Source: Providencia rettgeri (lineage in GTDB: Bacteria > Pseudomonadota > Gammaproteobacteria > Enterobacterales > Enterobacteriaceae). Taken from it: a DNA stretch of 64,000 nt. The notes under the pieces are model-generated. The model was not told the DNA's origin. It did not search any database and saw nothing but the letters and a program-made list of their open reading frames with translations. The stretch covers positions 3,534,001 through 3,598,000 of the forward strand of contig NZ_CP059348.1 in the NCBI RefSeq assembly GCF_013702265.1. The letters are read 5' to 3'. Each line of letters starts with the position of its first letter. The stretch's first letter is position 1. Below are positions 25,798 to 36,068 of this stretch, in pieces. The position numbers and the translations under genes are program-made.

Positions 25798-25815
25798 ATA
25801 CCGACCAGTCGGTAT
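25798..25815. promoter_or_regulatory. TetR-type palindromic operator
   Basis: ATACCGACCAGTCGGTAT is an 18-bp palindrome, perfect apart from its two central bases. It sits just upstream of the tetR start, where bound repressor would block the tetR promoter or leader. It has the form of many TetR-family operators. No second copy was seen near the reductase gene. Confidence 0.75.
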
Positions 25816-26102
25816 GTTCTATTTTGACTCGTATCAATGAAGAGAATATTGAGAGGAATTAAATACGAATAGTGTAATTGACGTCACAGTATTCTTTTTT
25901 AGCCACCCTAAATCACAAAGTTAATTTGAAAATATAAACAAATAACGTAATGAATTTCCTGCAATTTACAATTGGAAAAAATTAAATTTAACTTAATTTA
26001 TTTTTAATGAATTTTATTATGCTAAATTATTAAAGAAATTCCTATTCCAAAGAAAATATGCGAGTTCGTTGTATTTTCACAACATAAGAAGAGGTTTTGA
26101 TT

Positions 26103-26660
26103 ATGTCCAATCAGTATAATATCGGTGTGGTTGTGGGTAGTTTACGTGCTGACTCTTATAATCTAAAAGTCGCCAAAGCCATCACTAAATTATTCCCATC
26201 GAATTTTACCTTCAAATTTATCAGCATTGCTGATTTACCTCTCTATAACCAAGAAGCCGACCAGAATGTTCCCGCGGTAGTGGCTAATTTTAAGAGCCAA
26301 ATCAAAGCATCAGACGGCATTATCTTCGCAACACCGGAATATAACCGCTCAATGCCAGGTGTATTAAAGAATGCAATTGACCAAGGCTCTCGCCCTTGGG
26401 GAGATAACTCATGGGATGGTATTCCTGCGGGCGTATTAGGGGTTTCGATTGGTAATATTAGCACCGCAATTGCCCAGCAACATTTACGCAATAGCCTCGC
26501 GTTCCTCAATATGCCGACGATGAATCAACCTGAGTGTTATTTAAAATGGTATGACGGCATGGTGGATGAGCAAGACACCATTTCCCCAAAAAGTAAGGAT
26601 TTCTTACAGCCTTGGGCAGATAACTTTGCCAAATTTGTTATCCATAATCGCGTGCGTTAA
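26103..26660 (+). CDS. NAD(P)H-dependent FMN reductase / quinone reductase (YieF/ChrR-like)
   Basis: The 185-residue flavodoxin-like protein has the FMN phosphate loop (VVVGSLRADSYNLKVA) and the family motif FATPEYNRSMPGVLKNAIDQGSRP, which binds flavin and shapes the dimer. YieF/ChrR and related enzymes reduce quinones, chromate and azo compounds with NAD(P)H. The ATG at 26103 has AGAAGAGG eight bases ahead; a TTG two codons earlier is less likely. It is divergent from the TetR gene and may be under its control. A hairpin terminator follows. Confidence 0.88.
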   Translation: MSNQYNIGVVVGSLRADSYNLKVAKAITKLFPSNFTFKFISIADLPLYNQEADQNVPAVVANFKSQIKASDGIIFATPEYNRSMPGVLKNAIDQGSRPWGDNSWDGIPAGVLGVSIGNISTAIAQQHLRNSLAFLNMPTMNQPECYLKWYDGMVDEQDTISPKSKDFLQPWADNFAKFVIHNRVR

Positions 26661-26681
26661 TCACTGATTTTGTATGTAAAA

Positions 26682-26705
26682 AAGGCATCACCAGCGTGAT
26701 GCCTT
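26682..26705. terminator. Bidirectional terminator, FMN reductase / potD
   Basis: A perfect ten-pair stem (aaggcatcac / gtgatgcctt) with loop cagc lies between convergent genes. An A-run precedes it and TATATA follows, so it can end both transcripts. Confidence 0.85.
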
Positions 26706-26733
26706 ATATAACAATAGCCAAACAGAATCGATA

Positions 26734-27783
26734 TTAACGCCCTGCTTTCAGCTTTTGGAAATACTCTTCATACAGAATATTGGTATTCCCCACATCGCTT
26801 TGCCATTCCCCTTTTTTCAATACCTCTTCTGATGGGTATAGAGATGGGTCATTCGCAATCTCGGCTGGTAATAATTTTTTCGCTTCTAAGTTTGGCGTCG
26901 GATAACCGATAGACTCCGCCACTTGTGCCGCAATTTCTGGGCGTAATAAGAAGTCGATAAGCTTGTGTGCCCCTTCTGCGTTCTTCGCGTTGGCAGGGAT
27001 AGCTAAGCTGTCCATCCAGAAAATACCGCCCTCTTTTGGCCATACAACTTCAATCGGTAAACCCGCTTGTCTAGCCACAAATGCCGAGCCGTTCCACAGC
27101 ATACCGACATCCACTTCGCCTTCAATATACGGGGTTGCAGGGTTGTCTGAGTTAAAGGCCAGAATATTTGGACGCAATTTTTGCAGTTCGTTATAGGCTT
27201 CTTCAATCTGCTTTGGATCCGTGGTATTGCCAGAATAACCAAGCTTTGTTAGCGCCACTTGGAACACTTCGCGGGCATCATCCATCATCAGTAAGCTATT
27301 TTTGTATTCTGGCTTCCAAAAGTCTGCCCATGAAGTGACGGACTTAGGATCAACCGCATCACCATTGATTCCGATCCCTGTTGCGCCCCAAATATAAGGC
27401 ACTGAATAGTCGTTATTTGGGTCGAATTCTTTATGGATAAGGTTTGGATCGAGGTTTTTAAAGTTAGGCAGTTTTGTCTTATCAATCTTTTGCAGCATGC
27501 CTTCTTTGCTCATTTTGTCGATAAAATAAGTCGATGGCACCACTAAATCATAAGCCCCTTCTTTATAGGTTTTCAATTTAGTGTACATGCTTTCATTGGA
27601 TTCATAGGTGGAGTAAATCACCTTGATCCCAGTCTCTTTAGTAAATTGCTCTAATAAACCGGGGGGAACATATTCTGTCCAGTTATAGAAATACAGTACG
27701 TTTTTGTTATCGTCAGCGGCAGTTGCCGTGCCAATACTTGCAGCCATTAAACCTGCGGCTAGCAGATAGGACCATTTTTTCAT
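26734..27783 (-). CDS. potD: Spermidine/putrescine-binding periplasmic protein PotD
   Basis: PotD is the substrate receptor of the spermidine-preferring importer. It has 349 residues, near the E. coli length. A signal peptide spans residues 1-22 (MKKWSYLLAAGLMAASIGTA). The mature protein shows LYFYNWTEYVPPGLLEQF and the polyamine-pocket segments NESMYTKL, VPYIWGATGIGIN and LWNGSAFVAR. The ATG at 27783 with GAGGG ahead gives a proper signal peptide; an ATG 14 codons upstream would not. It is the last gene of potABCD, 119 bases after potC. Confidence 0.94.
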   Translation of the reverse strand: MKKWSYLLAAGLMAASIGTATAADDNKNVLYFYNWTEYVPPGLLEQFTKETGIKVIYSTYESNESMYTKLKTYKEGAYDLVVPSTYFIDKMSKEGMLQKIDKTKLPNFKNLDPNLIHKEFDPNNDYSVPYIWGATGIGINGDAVDPKSVTSWADFWKPEYKNSLLMMDDAREVFQVALTKLGYSGNTTDPKQIEEAYNELQKLRPNILAFNSDNPATPYIEGEVDVGMLWNGSAFVARQAGLPIEVVWPKEGGIFWMDSLAIPANAKNAEGAHKLIDFLLRPEIAAQVAESIGYPTPNLEAKKLLPAEIANDPSLYPSEEVLKKGEWQSDVGNTNILYEEYFQKLKAGR

Positions 27784-27902
27784 CACTGATTTTCCCTCAA
27801 CAAAGTGCTTTTTATCTATCTTCATAGGCTCAGTTAAAGCCTACCCTCTCGCCAGATGGCATGAAAAGATTGGGTGCCCAAATGACACCCACCAAGTACA
27901 AC

Positions 27903-28706
27903 TTAACGTTTTGATGACTTCGCGACGGCATTTTTACCGTGTTTATCGCGCATAACCCACTGGCTTAAACAGACCAAAACCAGCGACATCAGCAACAACA
28001 CCGTTGCCAGTGCATTCACTTCTGGGGAGACCCCGACTTTTACCATTGAGTAGATTTTCAATGGTAAGATTTCATAGCTTGGCCCCGTCACAAAGGAAGA
28101 AACCACCACATCATCCATTGATAAGGTAAAGCTCAGCAGCCACCCTGCTACAATCGCAGGCAGTGCTAATGGCAGAATGATTTTCCGTAAAATGGTAAAT
28201 TCCCCCGCCCCGAGATCCCGCGCCGCTTCCAACATTTTCACATCAAAATCTTTCAATCTCGCGTATACCGTCACCACTACAAAAGGCAGGCAGAAGGTGA
28301 TATGTGAAAATAACAGCGACCAGAAACCTAATGAGACGCCAAGGATCATAAACAGGACTAGCAATGAAATTGCCATCACAATATCGGGGGACATCATCAC
28401 TACAAACAGCATTCCGCCGACAAATGGCTTGCCTCTAAAACGATAACGAAATAGAGCAACAGCGGTTAATGTGCCGATAATTGTCGCAAACGTCGCCGAA
28501 AGCACCGCCATGGTTAATGAATGCCTTGCGGCTTCAAGCAGGCTGTCATTATTGCTCAGTAACTCATACCATTTGGTCGAAAAACCTTGCCACTGAATAC
28601 CAAAACGCGATTCATTGAATGAGTTCACAATCAAGATAATGATTGGAATATAAAGATACGCGTAGATGGTGGTCATAAAGCCACCACGCAAAATACGTCC
28701 TATCAT
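27903..28706 (-). CDS. potC: Spermidine/putrescine ABC importer permease PotC
   Basis: The inner-membrane pore subunit has 267 residues with six hydrophobic segments. The EAA loop near residue 165 ([20 protein letters not shown]) contacts PotA. The YAYLYIPIIILIVNSF N-terminus and FTLSMDDVVVSSFVTGP are typical of PotC. It overlaps potB by four bases (ATGA). Confidence 0.94.
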   Translation of the reverse strand: MIGRILRGGFMTTIYAYLYIPIIILIVNSFNESRFGIQWQGFSTKWYELLSNNDSLLEAARHSLTMAVLSATFATIIGTLTAVALFRYRFRGKPFVGGMLFVVMMSPDIVMAISLLVLFMILGVSLGFWSLLFSHITFCLPFVVVTVYARLKDFDVKMLEAARDLGAGEFTILRKIILPLALPAIVAGWLLSFTLSMDDVVVSSFVTGPSYEILPLKIYSMVKVGVSPEVNALATVLLLMSLVLVCLSQWVMRDKHGKNAVAKSSKR

Positions 28707-29566
28707 TCTTCATACGCCTTTTTATTCAAAAGCTTAGCAGCTCGGTAGTACACATACAGCAGCAGCCCCATCATCACCGTGAGGAAAATACTGGTTGCCG
28801 CCCCAAACGGCCAATCGCGAATATTCAAGAACTGGCTCTTAATGACGTTACCAATCAGCAGGTTTTTCGCCCCACCCATTAAATCCGCCACGTAGAACAG
28901 CCCCATTGCTGGCAGCAACACTAATAAGCAGCCCGCAATAATTCCCGGCATGGTCAATGGAATAATAATCTTCACAAAAGTTTGGCATTTATTGGCGCCC
29001 AAATCCCGCGCCGCTTCCAAGTAGGATTTATCCAGCTTTTCAATACTGGAATAGAGCGGCATCACCATAAATGGCAACAAGATATAGATTAAGCCCAATA
29101 CCACCGCTTCTGGGGTATACATCAATTTCAACGGCTTATCGATAATGCCAATCCACAGCAAAAAGTCATTCAAATACCCTTTGGTACTTAAGAACACTTT
29201 TAAGCCATAAATACGGATCAATGAGTTGGTCCAAAATGGCACAATCAGCAGAAATAGCATCAGCGGTTGGATGCGCTTAGGCAGCTTCGCCAAAATAAAT
29301 GCAAAGGGGTAGCCGATCACAAGGCAGAAGAACGTGGCGATTAACGCCATATTCAACGAATGCAGCATCACTTGGGCATACATCGGGTCTGACAGACGGA
29401 TGTAGTTGTCCCAAGTAAACACCAGATCCACCAGATTTGTATCACTGCGCGTGAAAAAACTGGTGCCGATGATCATTAAGTTAGGCAGAAAGACGAAGAG
29501 CAACAGCCAAGCGACGACGCCCGTGATAATCACATTCTGCAAGATTTTATGCTTACGAATGATCAT
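28703..29566 (-). CDS. potB: Spermidine/putrescine ABC importer permease PotB
   Basis: This pore subunit of 287 residues carries the [31 protein letters not shown] and EAA-loop ([16 protein letters not shown]) segments of enterobacterial PotB. Its start overlaps the potA end by 14 bases. With PotC it forms the channel for polyamines released from PotD. Confidence 0.94.
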   Translation of the reverse strand: MIIRKHKILQNVIITGVVAWLLLFVFLPNLMIIGTSFFTRSDTNLVDLVFTWDNYIRLSDPMYAQVMLHSLNMALIATFFCLVIGYPFAFILAKLPKRIQPLMLFLLIVPFWTNSLIRIYGLKVFLSTKGYLNDFLLWIGIIDKPLKLMYTPEAVVLGLIYILLPFMVMPLYSSIEKLDKSYLEAARDLGANKCQTFVKIIIPLTMPGIIAGCLLVLLPAMGLFYVADLMGGAKNLLIGNVIKSQFLNIRDWPFGAATSIFLTVMMGLLLYVYYRAAKLLNKKAYEE

Positions 29567-30662
29567 CCAGAACTACCTCCCAGCTTTCAACCCAAGTCAC
29601 GGCAACTTTTTGGTTAAGGGAGTGGTCGACATCAGGGTCATCTTCGTTAAAGAACTCACTGACCATAATAATTTTGCCATCTTCCATCTCAACCACTGAG
29701 TCTAACGTCATGCCTTTGTAGTTACGTTCTCGCACATAACCGATCAGCCCAGGGTGATTATCGGCGTCATTGACTTCTTCAACGCGTAAATCTTCAGGGC
29801 GCAATAAGACGTTTAAATGCTGACCTTCTGTGACCGGTAAATCGGTGAAAATATCACATTCATGCCCTTCAACATTGGCACGAATACGTTGTTCATCAAT
29901 ACGATGTAACACTTTTGCATCAAAAATATTGATTTCACCGATAAATTGAGCAACAAACAGGTTTTTCGGCTCTTCGTAAATTTCACGCGGCGTACCATCC
30001 TGCTCAATTTTCCCTTCACGCATCACGATGATACGGTCAGACATAGCCAGAGCTTCTTCTTGGTCATGAGTCACAAAAATAAACGTAATCCCCAGCTTAC
30101 GCTGTAAGGCTTTCAGCTCATTTTGCATCTGTTTACGCAGCTTATAATCCAGCGCAGATAACGACTCATCCAATAGCAAAACCTTGGGACGATTAACAAC
30201 CGCACGCGCAATTGCCACGCGTTGCTGTTGACCACCCGAAAGTTGGTTCGGCATACGCTCTGCAAAATCCGCCAATTGCACCATATGCAAGGCTTGCTCC
30301 ACCCGTTTTTGAATGTCCGCTTTTGGTGTTTTTTGCATGCGCAAACCAAATGCCACATTTTCAAATACGGTCATGTGTGGGAATAATGCATAGCTTTGGA
30401 AAACAGTATTCACGAAACGTTGTTCCGCAGGAATATCTGTAATGTCCTGACCATCAAGAATAATTTGACCGTCATCCACATCTTCTAATCCAGCAATCAG
30501 ACGTAAAACCGTCGTTTTACCACAACCAGAAGGCCCTAAAATGGTGAGAAACTCCCCATTTCGGATCGTGAGGTCAAGCTCAGAAATAATTTGTTTGCCA
30601 TCAAAACCTTTATTTAAAGATTTTAATTCGACGAGTGGTGTGAGAGAAGTTGTCTCAGTCAT
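29553..30662 (-). CDS. potA: Spermidine/putrescine ABC importer ATPase PotA
   Basis: The energising subunit has 369 residues. It contains Walker [10 protein letters not shown] near residue 42, the signature [14 protein letters not shown], Walker [13 protein letters not shown] and H-loop FVTHDQEEA. The Walker B Glu is followed by Ser, as in PotA proteins. A C-terminal TOBE regulatory domain contains [12 protein letters not shown]. It is the first gene of the operon; the ribosome site is weak (GAG 11 bases upstream). Confidence 0.94.
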   Translation of the reverse strand: MTETTSLTPLVELKSLNKGFDGKQIISELDLTIRNGEFLTILGPSGCGKTTVLRLIAGLEDVDDGQIILDGQDITDIPAEQRFVNTVFQSYALFPHMTVFENVAFGLRMQKTPKADIQKRVEQALHMVQLADFAERMPNQLSGGQQQRVAIARAVVNRPKVLLLDESLSALDYKLRKQMQNELKALQRKLGITFIFVTHDQEEALAMSDRIIVMREGKIEQDGTPREIYEEPKNLFVAQFIGEINIFDAKVLHRIDEQRIRANVEGHECDIFTDLPVTEGQHLNVLLRPEDLRVEEVNDADNHPGLIGYVRERNYKGMTLDSVVEMEDGKIIMVSEFFNEDDPDVDHSLNQKVAVTWVESWEVVLDDHS

Positions 30663-31478
30663 TTATAATACACTCTATCCCTAGGAATAATGCAGATAGA
30701 ACCGCCACCGTTAAAGACTGTTAAGCCCCCAGGAGAACCCCAGCAAAGCCCAAAACCAGTAGCGCCATTTTTAATAAAACAATAAGGCCAGCATAATAAA
30801 CACTGTTAATGAAAATTGAAAGCCATTTTCAACACTTTGTTTGCCTTTCACTATGAATTTAAAACAAATAAAAGCGATTTATGATAAAAATAAGTGACAT
30901 AGACATATTTTTCATAGCTTTGTGCTTATCTATCATTTTTCATTATAGAACCCAAAATAAAAGAAACATTAAAAGAATATTAAATTCAATATGTTAAATA
31001 AAAAATCAAACTAAACTATCGATTAAGATAACTTGCTCAAGTAATAATAAAAACCCATTTTCCTTTTATTTTCACTCTGTATTTTATTTATTATCTCCAG
31101 AATGCTAACCAACCATAAATGATTAATTAATCCACTAACCTATTAGGATATTTATGGAAAAATTGAATGCATAAAATCTAAATTAACTGCTCCGCGATAA
31201 CATGGATAACAAATAATTAAACCCAATACCCATAATTAATTTATGTGATTAGCTTCATACTTTGAATTCGAATATTAGTTTCTTGGCAAAGTTTAACCAA
31301 AGTCATATTTTCTTTTACATCCCTTTGAATATAATGAGTAATTATTCTAATTTCATTCAGACTATTATCCCTATAAACGATTATCCCGCCTGACAAAACA
31401 AGCGAGATTTAGAATAAAAAGCCTATAAACAATTTATTTCTTATATTTTCCGCTAAAATTAATATGTGAGTGAGCAAA
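30663..31478. promoter_or_regulatory. Divergent intergenic region, potA / fumA
   Basis: This 816-base, very AT-rich spacer has no open frame, RNA gene or repeat that I can support. It must contain promoters for potABCD and fumA. I could not place a CRP, FNR or ArcA site with confidence. Confidence 0.5.
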
Positions 31479-33125
31479 ATGGCTAATAAAGAGTTTTTTT
31501 ACCAAGAACCTTATCCGCTATCTGAGGATAAAACCGAATATTACCAAGTCTCTGATAAATATGTTTCTGTAGAGCAATTTGCTGGGAAGCAAATGCTAAA
31601 AATTGAGCCAGAGGCTTTAACCTTTCTTGCTGAACATGCAATTTATGAATCCCAGTTCTTTTTAAGACCTGCCCACCAAAAACAAGTCGCCGCGATTTTG
31701 CACGATCCAGAAGCCAGTGAAAACGACAAGTATGTCGCCCTGCAATTACTGCGTAACGCCGAGATTTCTGCGAAAGGTGTTCTGCCAAACTGTCAGGATA
31801 CGGGAACCGTTGCTGTCGTCGGGAAAAAAGGGCAACAAGTTTGGACGGGCTGTGATGACGAAGAATACCTCTCTCGAGGCATTTACAACGTTTTCCAACA
31901 CGAAAACCTGCGTTTTTCGCAAAATGCCCCGCTGGATATGTTTAACGAAGTCAATACAGGTACCAACTTGCCTGCACAATTTGATATTTTTGCCACTACG
32001 GGTGATGAATACCATTTCTTATTTGTTAACAAAGGCGGAGGCTCTGCAAATAAATCCGCTCTTTATCAAGAAACTAAAGCAACGCTGACCCCGGCTAAGT
32101 TGAAAAACTTCTTAATTGAGAAAATGAGAAACTTAGGGACAACCGCTTGCCCACCTTATCATATCGCATTCGTTATCGGCGGTACTTCAGCGGAAACCAC
32201 CCTGAAAACAGCCAAACTGGCTTCAGCAAAATACTATGATAACCTGCCAACGACAGGTAATGAGTATGGCCGAGCGTTCCGTGATGTTGAGCTAGAAAAT
32301 GAGTTATTAGAAGCGTCACGCCATCTCGGCTTTGGTGCGCAATTTGGCGGTAAATACTTTGCCCACGATGTGCGTGTTATTCGCTTGCCTCGCCATGGTG
32401 CTTCTTGCCCGATCGGTTTAGCCATTTCTTGTTCCGCTGACCGCAATATCAAAGCAAAAATCACCAAAGACGGCTTGTGGCTGGAGAAAATGGAGCATAA
32501 TCCAGCACAATATATCCCTGAATCGATGCGTCATCAGTCAGAAGGGAACGTGGTTCATATCGACCTCAACCGCCCAATGAAAGATATTTTGTCCGAGTTG
32601 AGTAAACACCCTGTATCAACCCGTGTATCTCTCAGTGGTCCACTGATCATCGCTCGCGATATCGCTCATACCAAGCTCAAAGAGCGCTTAGATAATGGTG
32701 AAGACTTACCACAATACTTTAAAGATCATATGGTCTATTACGCTGGCCCTGCGAAAAAACCTGAGGATATGGTGTCGGGTTCTTTAGGCCCAACAACGGG
32801 TAACCGTATGGATCCATACGTTGACCTATTCCAATCTCATGGCGGTAGTATGCTAATGCTGGCAAAAGGTAACCGTACCCAAGCAGTAACTGACGCCTGT
32901 AAAAAACATGGCGGTTTTTACCTTGGTAGCATTGGCGGCTCCGCGGCGATTTTGGCGCAAGAGTTTGTCAAAAGCTTAAATTGCCTCGAATACCCAGAGT
33001 TAGGTATGGAAGCCGTCTGGAAAATGGAAGTGGAAGGGCTGCCAGCCTTTATTTTGGTGGATGATAAAGGCAATAACTTCTTTGATATTGTGCAGAATGA
33101 CACTTGCAAGAAATGCGTTAAATAA
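31479..33125 (+). CDS. fumA: Class I (iron-sulfur) fumarate hydratase
   Basis: It interconverts fumarate and L-malate in the TCA cycle and fumarate respiration. The 548 residues equal the E. coli FumA/FumB length. The [4Fe-4S] ligands are visible in [11 protein letters not shown] and [11 protein letters not shown], with a further Cys in [24 protein letters not shown] and the C-terminal [13 protein letters not shown] (tartrate dehydratase-like beta domain) are conserved. I chose ATG 31479 because it gives the conserved MANKEFFYQ start; a GTG three codons earlier is the alternative. FumA and FumB cannot be told apart from sequence. The long AT-rich spacer in front and a terminator behind make it a single-gene unit. 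Confidence 0.93.
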   Translation: MANKEFFYQEPYPLSEDKTEYYQVSDKYVSVEQFAGKQMLKIEPEALTFLAEHAIYESQFFLRPAHQKQVAAILHDPEASENDKYVALQLLRNAEISAKGVLPNCQDTGTVAVVGKKGQQVWTGCDDEEYLSRGIYNVFQHENLRFSQNAPLDMFNEVNTGTNLPAQFDIFATTGDEYHFLFVNKGGGSANKSALYQETKATLTPAKLKNFLIEKMRNLGTTACPPYHIAFVIGGTSAETTLKTAKLASAKYYDNLPTTGNEYGRAFRDVELENELLEASRHLGFGAQFGGKYFAHDVRVIRLPRHGASCPIGLAISCSADRNIKAKITKDGLWLEKMEHNPAQYIPESMRHQSEGNVVHIDLNRPMKDILSELSKHPVSTRVSLSGPLIIARDIAHTKLKERLDNGEDLPQYFKDHMVYYAGPAKKPEDMVSGSLGPTTGNRMDPYVDLFQSHGGSMLMLAKGNRTQAVTDACKKHGGFYLGSIGGSAAILAQEFVKSLNCLEYPELGMEAVWKMEVEGLPAFILVDDKGNNFFDIVQNDTCKKCVK

Positions 33126-33131
33126 ATAAAA

Positions 33132-33169
33132 AAACAGGGTGAGCCATTTTTATTTGACTCACCCTGATT
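33132..33169. terminator. Bidirectional terminator after fumA
   Basis: Arms cagggtgag (33135-33143) and ctcaccctg (33158-33166) form a nine-pair stem, extendable by three with one mismatch, around a T-rich loop. A-runs lie before it and T-runs after it. It separates convergent fumA and the deacetylase gene. Confidence 0.8.
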
Positions 33170-33193
33170 TATTTATCTGCCGCTATTTTCAGT

Positions 33194-33223
33194 TTTCTAT
33201 TTATCAACTTTCTATTTATCAAC
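33194..33223. repeat. Tandem 15-bp duplication over the deacetylase stop codon
   Basis: tttctatttatcaac occurs twice back to back (33194-33208 and 33209-33223). In the minus-strand gene each copy encodes VDK plus a TAG stop, so the second copy lies just after the used stop in the same frame. It is a recent slippage duplication with no effect on the protein as it stands. Confidence 0.9.
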
Positions 33224-34564
33224 GACAACGTTCTTATTCACCACATCCTGCTCGCTATTGCCTACCATCAATGCAAATTTGCTAATCGGGTCAGTACTAT
33301 AAGCATACAAGCGTTTTAATGCGTATGGATTATCACCGAGCTTCACTTTTCCTTGGATGGTAGACACCGCAAGATGTAAGCCCGCTTCTTTTGCCGCATC
33401 AATCGCCGTTTGGTTATAAGCACCGAACGGGTAGGCCAAATAACGCTGGTCTCTTTCGAATTTCGCCAATACTTTCATTGAGCGTTTAAAATCCAGCATG
33501 ATGGTATGCTCTTTACGGCTAAAGATTATCGGGTTATTACGGTTATCTAAGCGATGTAAAAAATGCGTATGAGATTGAATGTTGAAAACATCTTGGCTCT
33601 CTTTAATTTCCTGCTTACTCATAAATTGCAGAGAATCCGGATCCCATTTTTGTGGCTGAGTTTTGATACGCGAAGAGATGACAAACAGCGTCGCCTGTTG
33701 CTGATTATCTCTTAAAATAGGTAATGCATAGCGATAAACGGATTTAAGCCCGTCATCAAAGGTTAAGACTACGGCACGCCCTGGTAAATTCGCACTCTTA
33801 TTTAAATAACCTTCCACATCTTCGAGTGATAATGTTTGATACCCCATCTCTTTGAGGTAATTCATTTGCTCACGAAAAGCATCAACCGAGGTTGTTGTTG
33901 AAGTATGGCGAAAATTTTTATTTTCACTGTCTTCGAGAATATGGTGATAAGTAAAAATAGGAATGCCTTTATCAATCGCCACATCATCTAAGCGAACATA
34001 ACCCAAGCGATCACCGAGACGAATGGTTAACCATGAGGTTTTATCCCCATCTTCATCCGTTTTGATCATTCGAGCCAACACTGGATAGCGAAGATTTTCC
34101 CATAAAGAGGCGATTTGCCGCGAATCTTCATCAGTTGCACTGAATACTGGCGTTTTTTGGCTTGTAATCAAATAATCATAAACCGGGTTTTTAAGATCGT
34201 TTAAACGGTCATCTTCAGGGATATTCCGAGGCTTCTTTTTGGATATCTGAGTGCTTTTAACATAAGCAAAATCATTACCAAACTGTAGGGCATTATAGTC
34301 ACCATTTGGACTATAGGCGTAAAAGCCATTGTCTGGATTAATCTCCCCAACAATACGCATTTGACCGCCTACAATAGCAAAGATGTTTTCTGGCGCTTTT
34401 GTCTGAATCAATTTGGGTGGTACATCCACCAGCTCCCAATTATCAAGATTGATCGCTTTTGAACCACTGATAATTAAATTATTATTTTTTATATCCGCAG
34501 CATGTGAAACAGAAAAAAGATTAACGAAAAAGGTCAAAAATAGAAAAAGTACTCGATTAGACAT
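33212..34564 (-). CDS. Exported polysaccharide deacetylase (NodB domain) with SH3-like N-terminal region
   Basis: The 450-residue protein has a signal peptide (FLFLTFFVNLFSVSHA). Two beta-rich segments of SH3 type follow (around residues 55-110 and 145-200, with GDRLGYVRLDDVAID closing the second). The carbohydrate esterase family 4 domain begins at FTYHHILED. Its metal/catalytic motifs are VVLTFDDGLKSVY, the IQSHTHFLHRL His pair and the late RYLAYPFGAYN. Such enzymes remove N- or O-acetyl groups from peptidoglycan, chitin-like or exopolysaccharide chains; the substrate is unknown here. I chose ATG 34564 because it gives the signal peptide. It is a single gene with a tandem duplication at its stop. 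Confidence 0.85.
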   Translation of the reverse strand: MSNRVLFLFLTFFVNLFSVSHAADIKNNNLIISGSKAINLDNWELVDVPPKLIQTKAPENIFAIVGGQMRIVGEINPDNGFYAYSPNGDYNALQFGNDFAYVKSTQISKKKPRNIPEDDRLNDLKNPVYDYLITSQKTPVFSATDEDSRQIASLWENLRYPVLARMIKTDEDGDKTSWLTIRLGDRLGYVRLDDVAIDKGIPIFTYHHILEDSENKNFRHTSTTTSVDAFREQMNYLKEMGYQTLSLEDVEGYLNKSANLPGRAVVLTFDDGLKSVYRYALPILRDNQQQATLFVISSRIKTQPQKWDPDSLQFMSKQEIKESQDVFNIQSHTHFLHRLDNRNNPIIFSRKEHTIMLDFKRSMKVLAKFERDQRYLAYPFGAYNQTAIDAAKEAGLHLAVSTIQGKVKLGDNPYALKRLYAYSTDPISKFALMVGNSEQDVVNKNVVVDK

Positions 34565-34850
34565 GTCCTTTCCACTCAGTATCACCAATACACCGCGCCA
34601 GTTTAAACCGACTTACAATTTAACCCTATACCCTGATAAAAATATTTTTTCATGGCAAAGCCACGATAATATTTCCGTGGCTGTTGTTATAGGTAATTTG
34701 CTATAGATAATTTGTTATGGATAATAGTGTATGGCATTCAATGAATACTGAGCGAGTTAAAACCTTTCAATTAAATGAAAAATAAATTTATCAACTTATT
34801 AACAATAAAATGAATAGTCTTAAAATAGCGTATTTAAAAATAAATAAACT

Positions 34851-35549
34851 CTACTTTTGTCCGTAATACGCATTTTTACCATGTTTACGTAAATAATGTT
34901 TATCCAGCAATTCTTGCTGCATATCGTCAATTTTTGGCGTCAACTGGCGCGTGAATAAATTCATATACGCAATCTCTTCCAACACCACTGCATTGTGTAC
35001 CGCATTATGAGCATCTTTACCCCAAGCGAAAGGGCCGTGGCTATGGACTAATACCGCGGGAATATCCTTTGCAGAAATTCCGAGCTGCTTAAATGTCTCA
35101 ATAATCACATGCCCAGTTTCTCTCTCATATTCACCGGCAATCTCACCTTCTGTCATTTTACGGGTACAAGGTATTTCACCATAAAAATAGTCGGCATGTG
35201 TGGTGCCTAATGCGCTTAGCGGTAAGCCAGCTTGTGCCCAAATGGTTGCATGGCGCGAATGGGTATGTACGATACCACCAATCTCGGGAAAGGCTTGATA
35301 TAACGCTAAGTGAGTGTCGGTGTCTGAAGAAGGCTTATATTTTCCTTCGACGACTTCACCAGTAGTTAATGAAACGACCACCATGTCATCCGCTTTCATG
35401 GTTTCATAATCCACCCCGGAAGGTTTAATCACCATCAAACCGGCGTCTCGGTCTACTCCACTTACGTTACCCCACGTAAACGTTACTAGCTTATGTTTTG
35501 GTAATTCAAGATTCGCCTCAAATACTTGCTGTTTTAATGTTTCCAGCAT
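34851..35549 (-). CDS. L-ribulose-5-phosphate 4-epimerase (AraD type)
   Basis: This class II aldolase-fold enzyme converts L-ribulose 5-phosphate to D-xylulose 5-phosphate, the entry point to the pentose phosphate pathway. The 232 residues have the zinc ligands in [12 protein letters not shown] and the C-terminal [10 protein letters not shown], plus substrate motifs [19 protein letters not shown] and [11 protein letters not shown]. Motifs such as [18 protein letters not shown] and [11 protein letters not shown] are closest to AraD. However, the neighbours (3-epimerase and L-xylulose kinase) show that it serves the L-xylulose route rather than arabinose. It is divergent from the DeoR regulator. 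Confidence 0.9.
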   Translation of the reverse strand: MLETLKQQVFEANLELPKHKLVTFTWGNVSGVDRDAGLMVIKPSGVDYETMKADDMVVVSLTTGEVVEGKYKPSSDTDTHLALYQAFPEIGGIVHTHSRHATIWAQAGLPLSALGTTHADYFYGEIPCTRKMTEGEIAGEYERETGHVIIETFKQLGISAKDIPAVLVHSHGPFAWGKDAHNAVHNAVVLEEIAYMNLFTRQLTPKIDDMQQELLDKHYLRKHGKNAYYGQK

Positions 35550-36068
35550 GATGACCTCCCAAGGTGCAAAAAGATGGCGTGAATACGATATGAAAATAGC
35601 GAGTCATATCAACGACAAGGCTCTCTTTTATTCTCTATTTACTGTCGATGAATAGACGTTGTTCTGATTATTAAGGTAAACAGATTTAGCTGAATAAAAA
35701 AGCCTGACACTTTACAAATCATTAACAAATCAACATAACTCGGTCGCATTCGGTCATAATCAAACAGACTAAAACAAAAATACGCCTAATAAAAATGCCC
35801 GAATATGTGAAAGTTGATTAATGCTTCGTCTAGTTTCTGGCTATATACCGCCATATTTAGTGATCTAATTAACGATAAAAATGAAAACAGAAATGTTTAT
35901 TTCATATAAACGTGATCGATAACTCTATAAATAGCTTTGTTTGTTTCTATCCGTTATTACATGAGTCGAGTCACGACAAAAAAAATCCATCACTGGCAGA
36001 CTGTTTACCGTGGAAAGAATGTTTGTTACAGAAATAATAAATGCCATGGGCTGAATAGGAGTTTTGAG
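35550..36068. promoter_or_regulatory. Divergent promoter region, 4-epimerase / DeoR regulator
   Basis: This 519-base non-coding region faces both ways. It has a short direct repeat with 11-bp spacing, TCGGTCGCATTCGGTCATAA near 35741-35760, which could be an operator. The open frame extending the DeoR gene upstream to 35937 has no family features. No CRP site could be placed firmly. Confidence 0.45.

Noticed and set aside
25787-25837. 17-codon N-terminal extension of the TetR repressor
   Set aside because: Covers the palindromic operator; the ATG at 25786 gives the normal family start.
35937-36068. 44-codon N-terminal extension of the DeoR regulator
   Set aside because: Good ribosome site and family start at 36069; extension has no conserved pattern.
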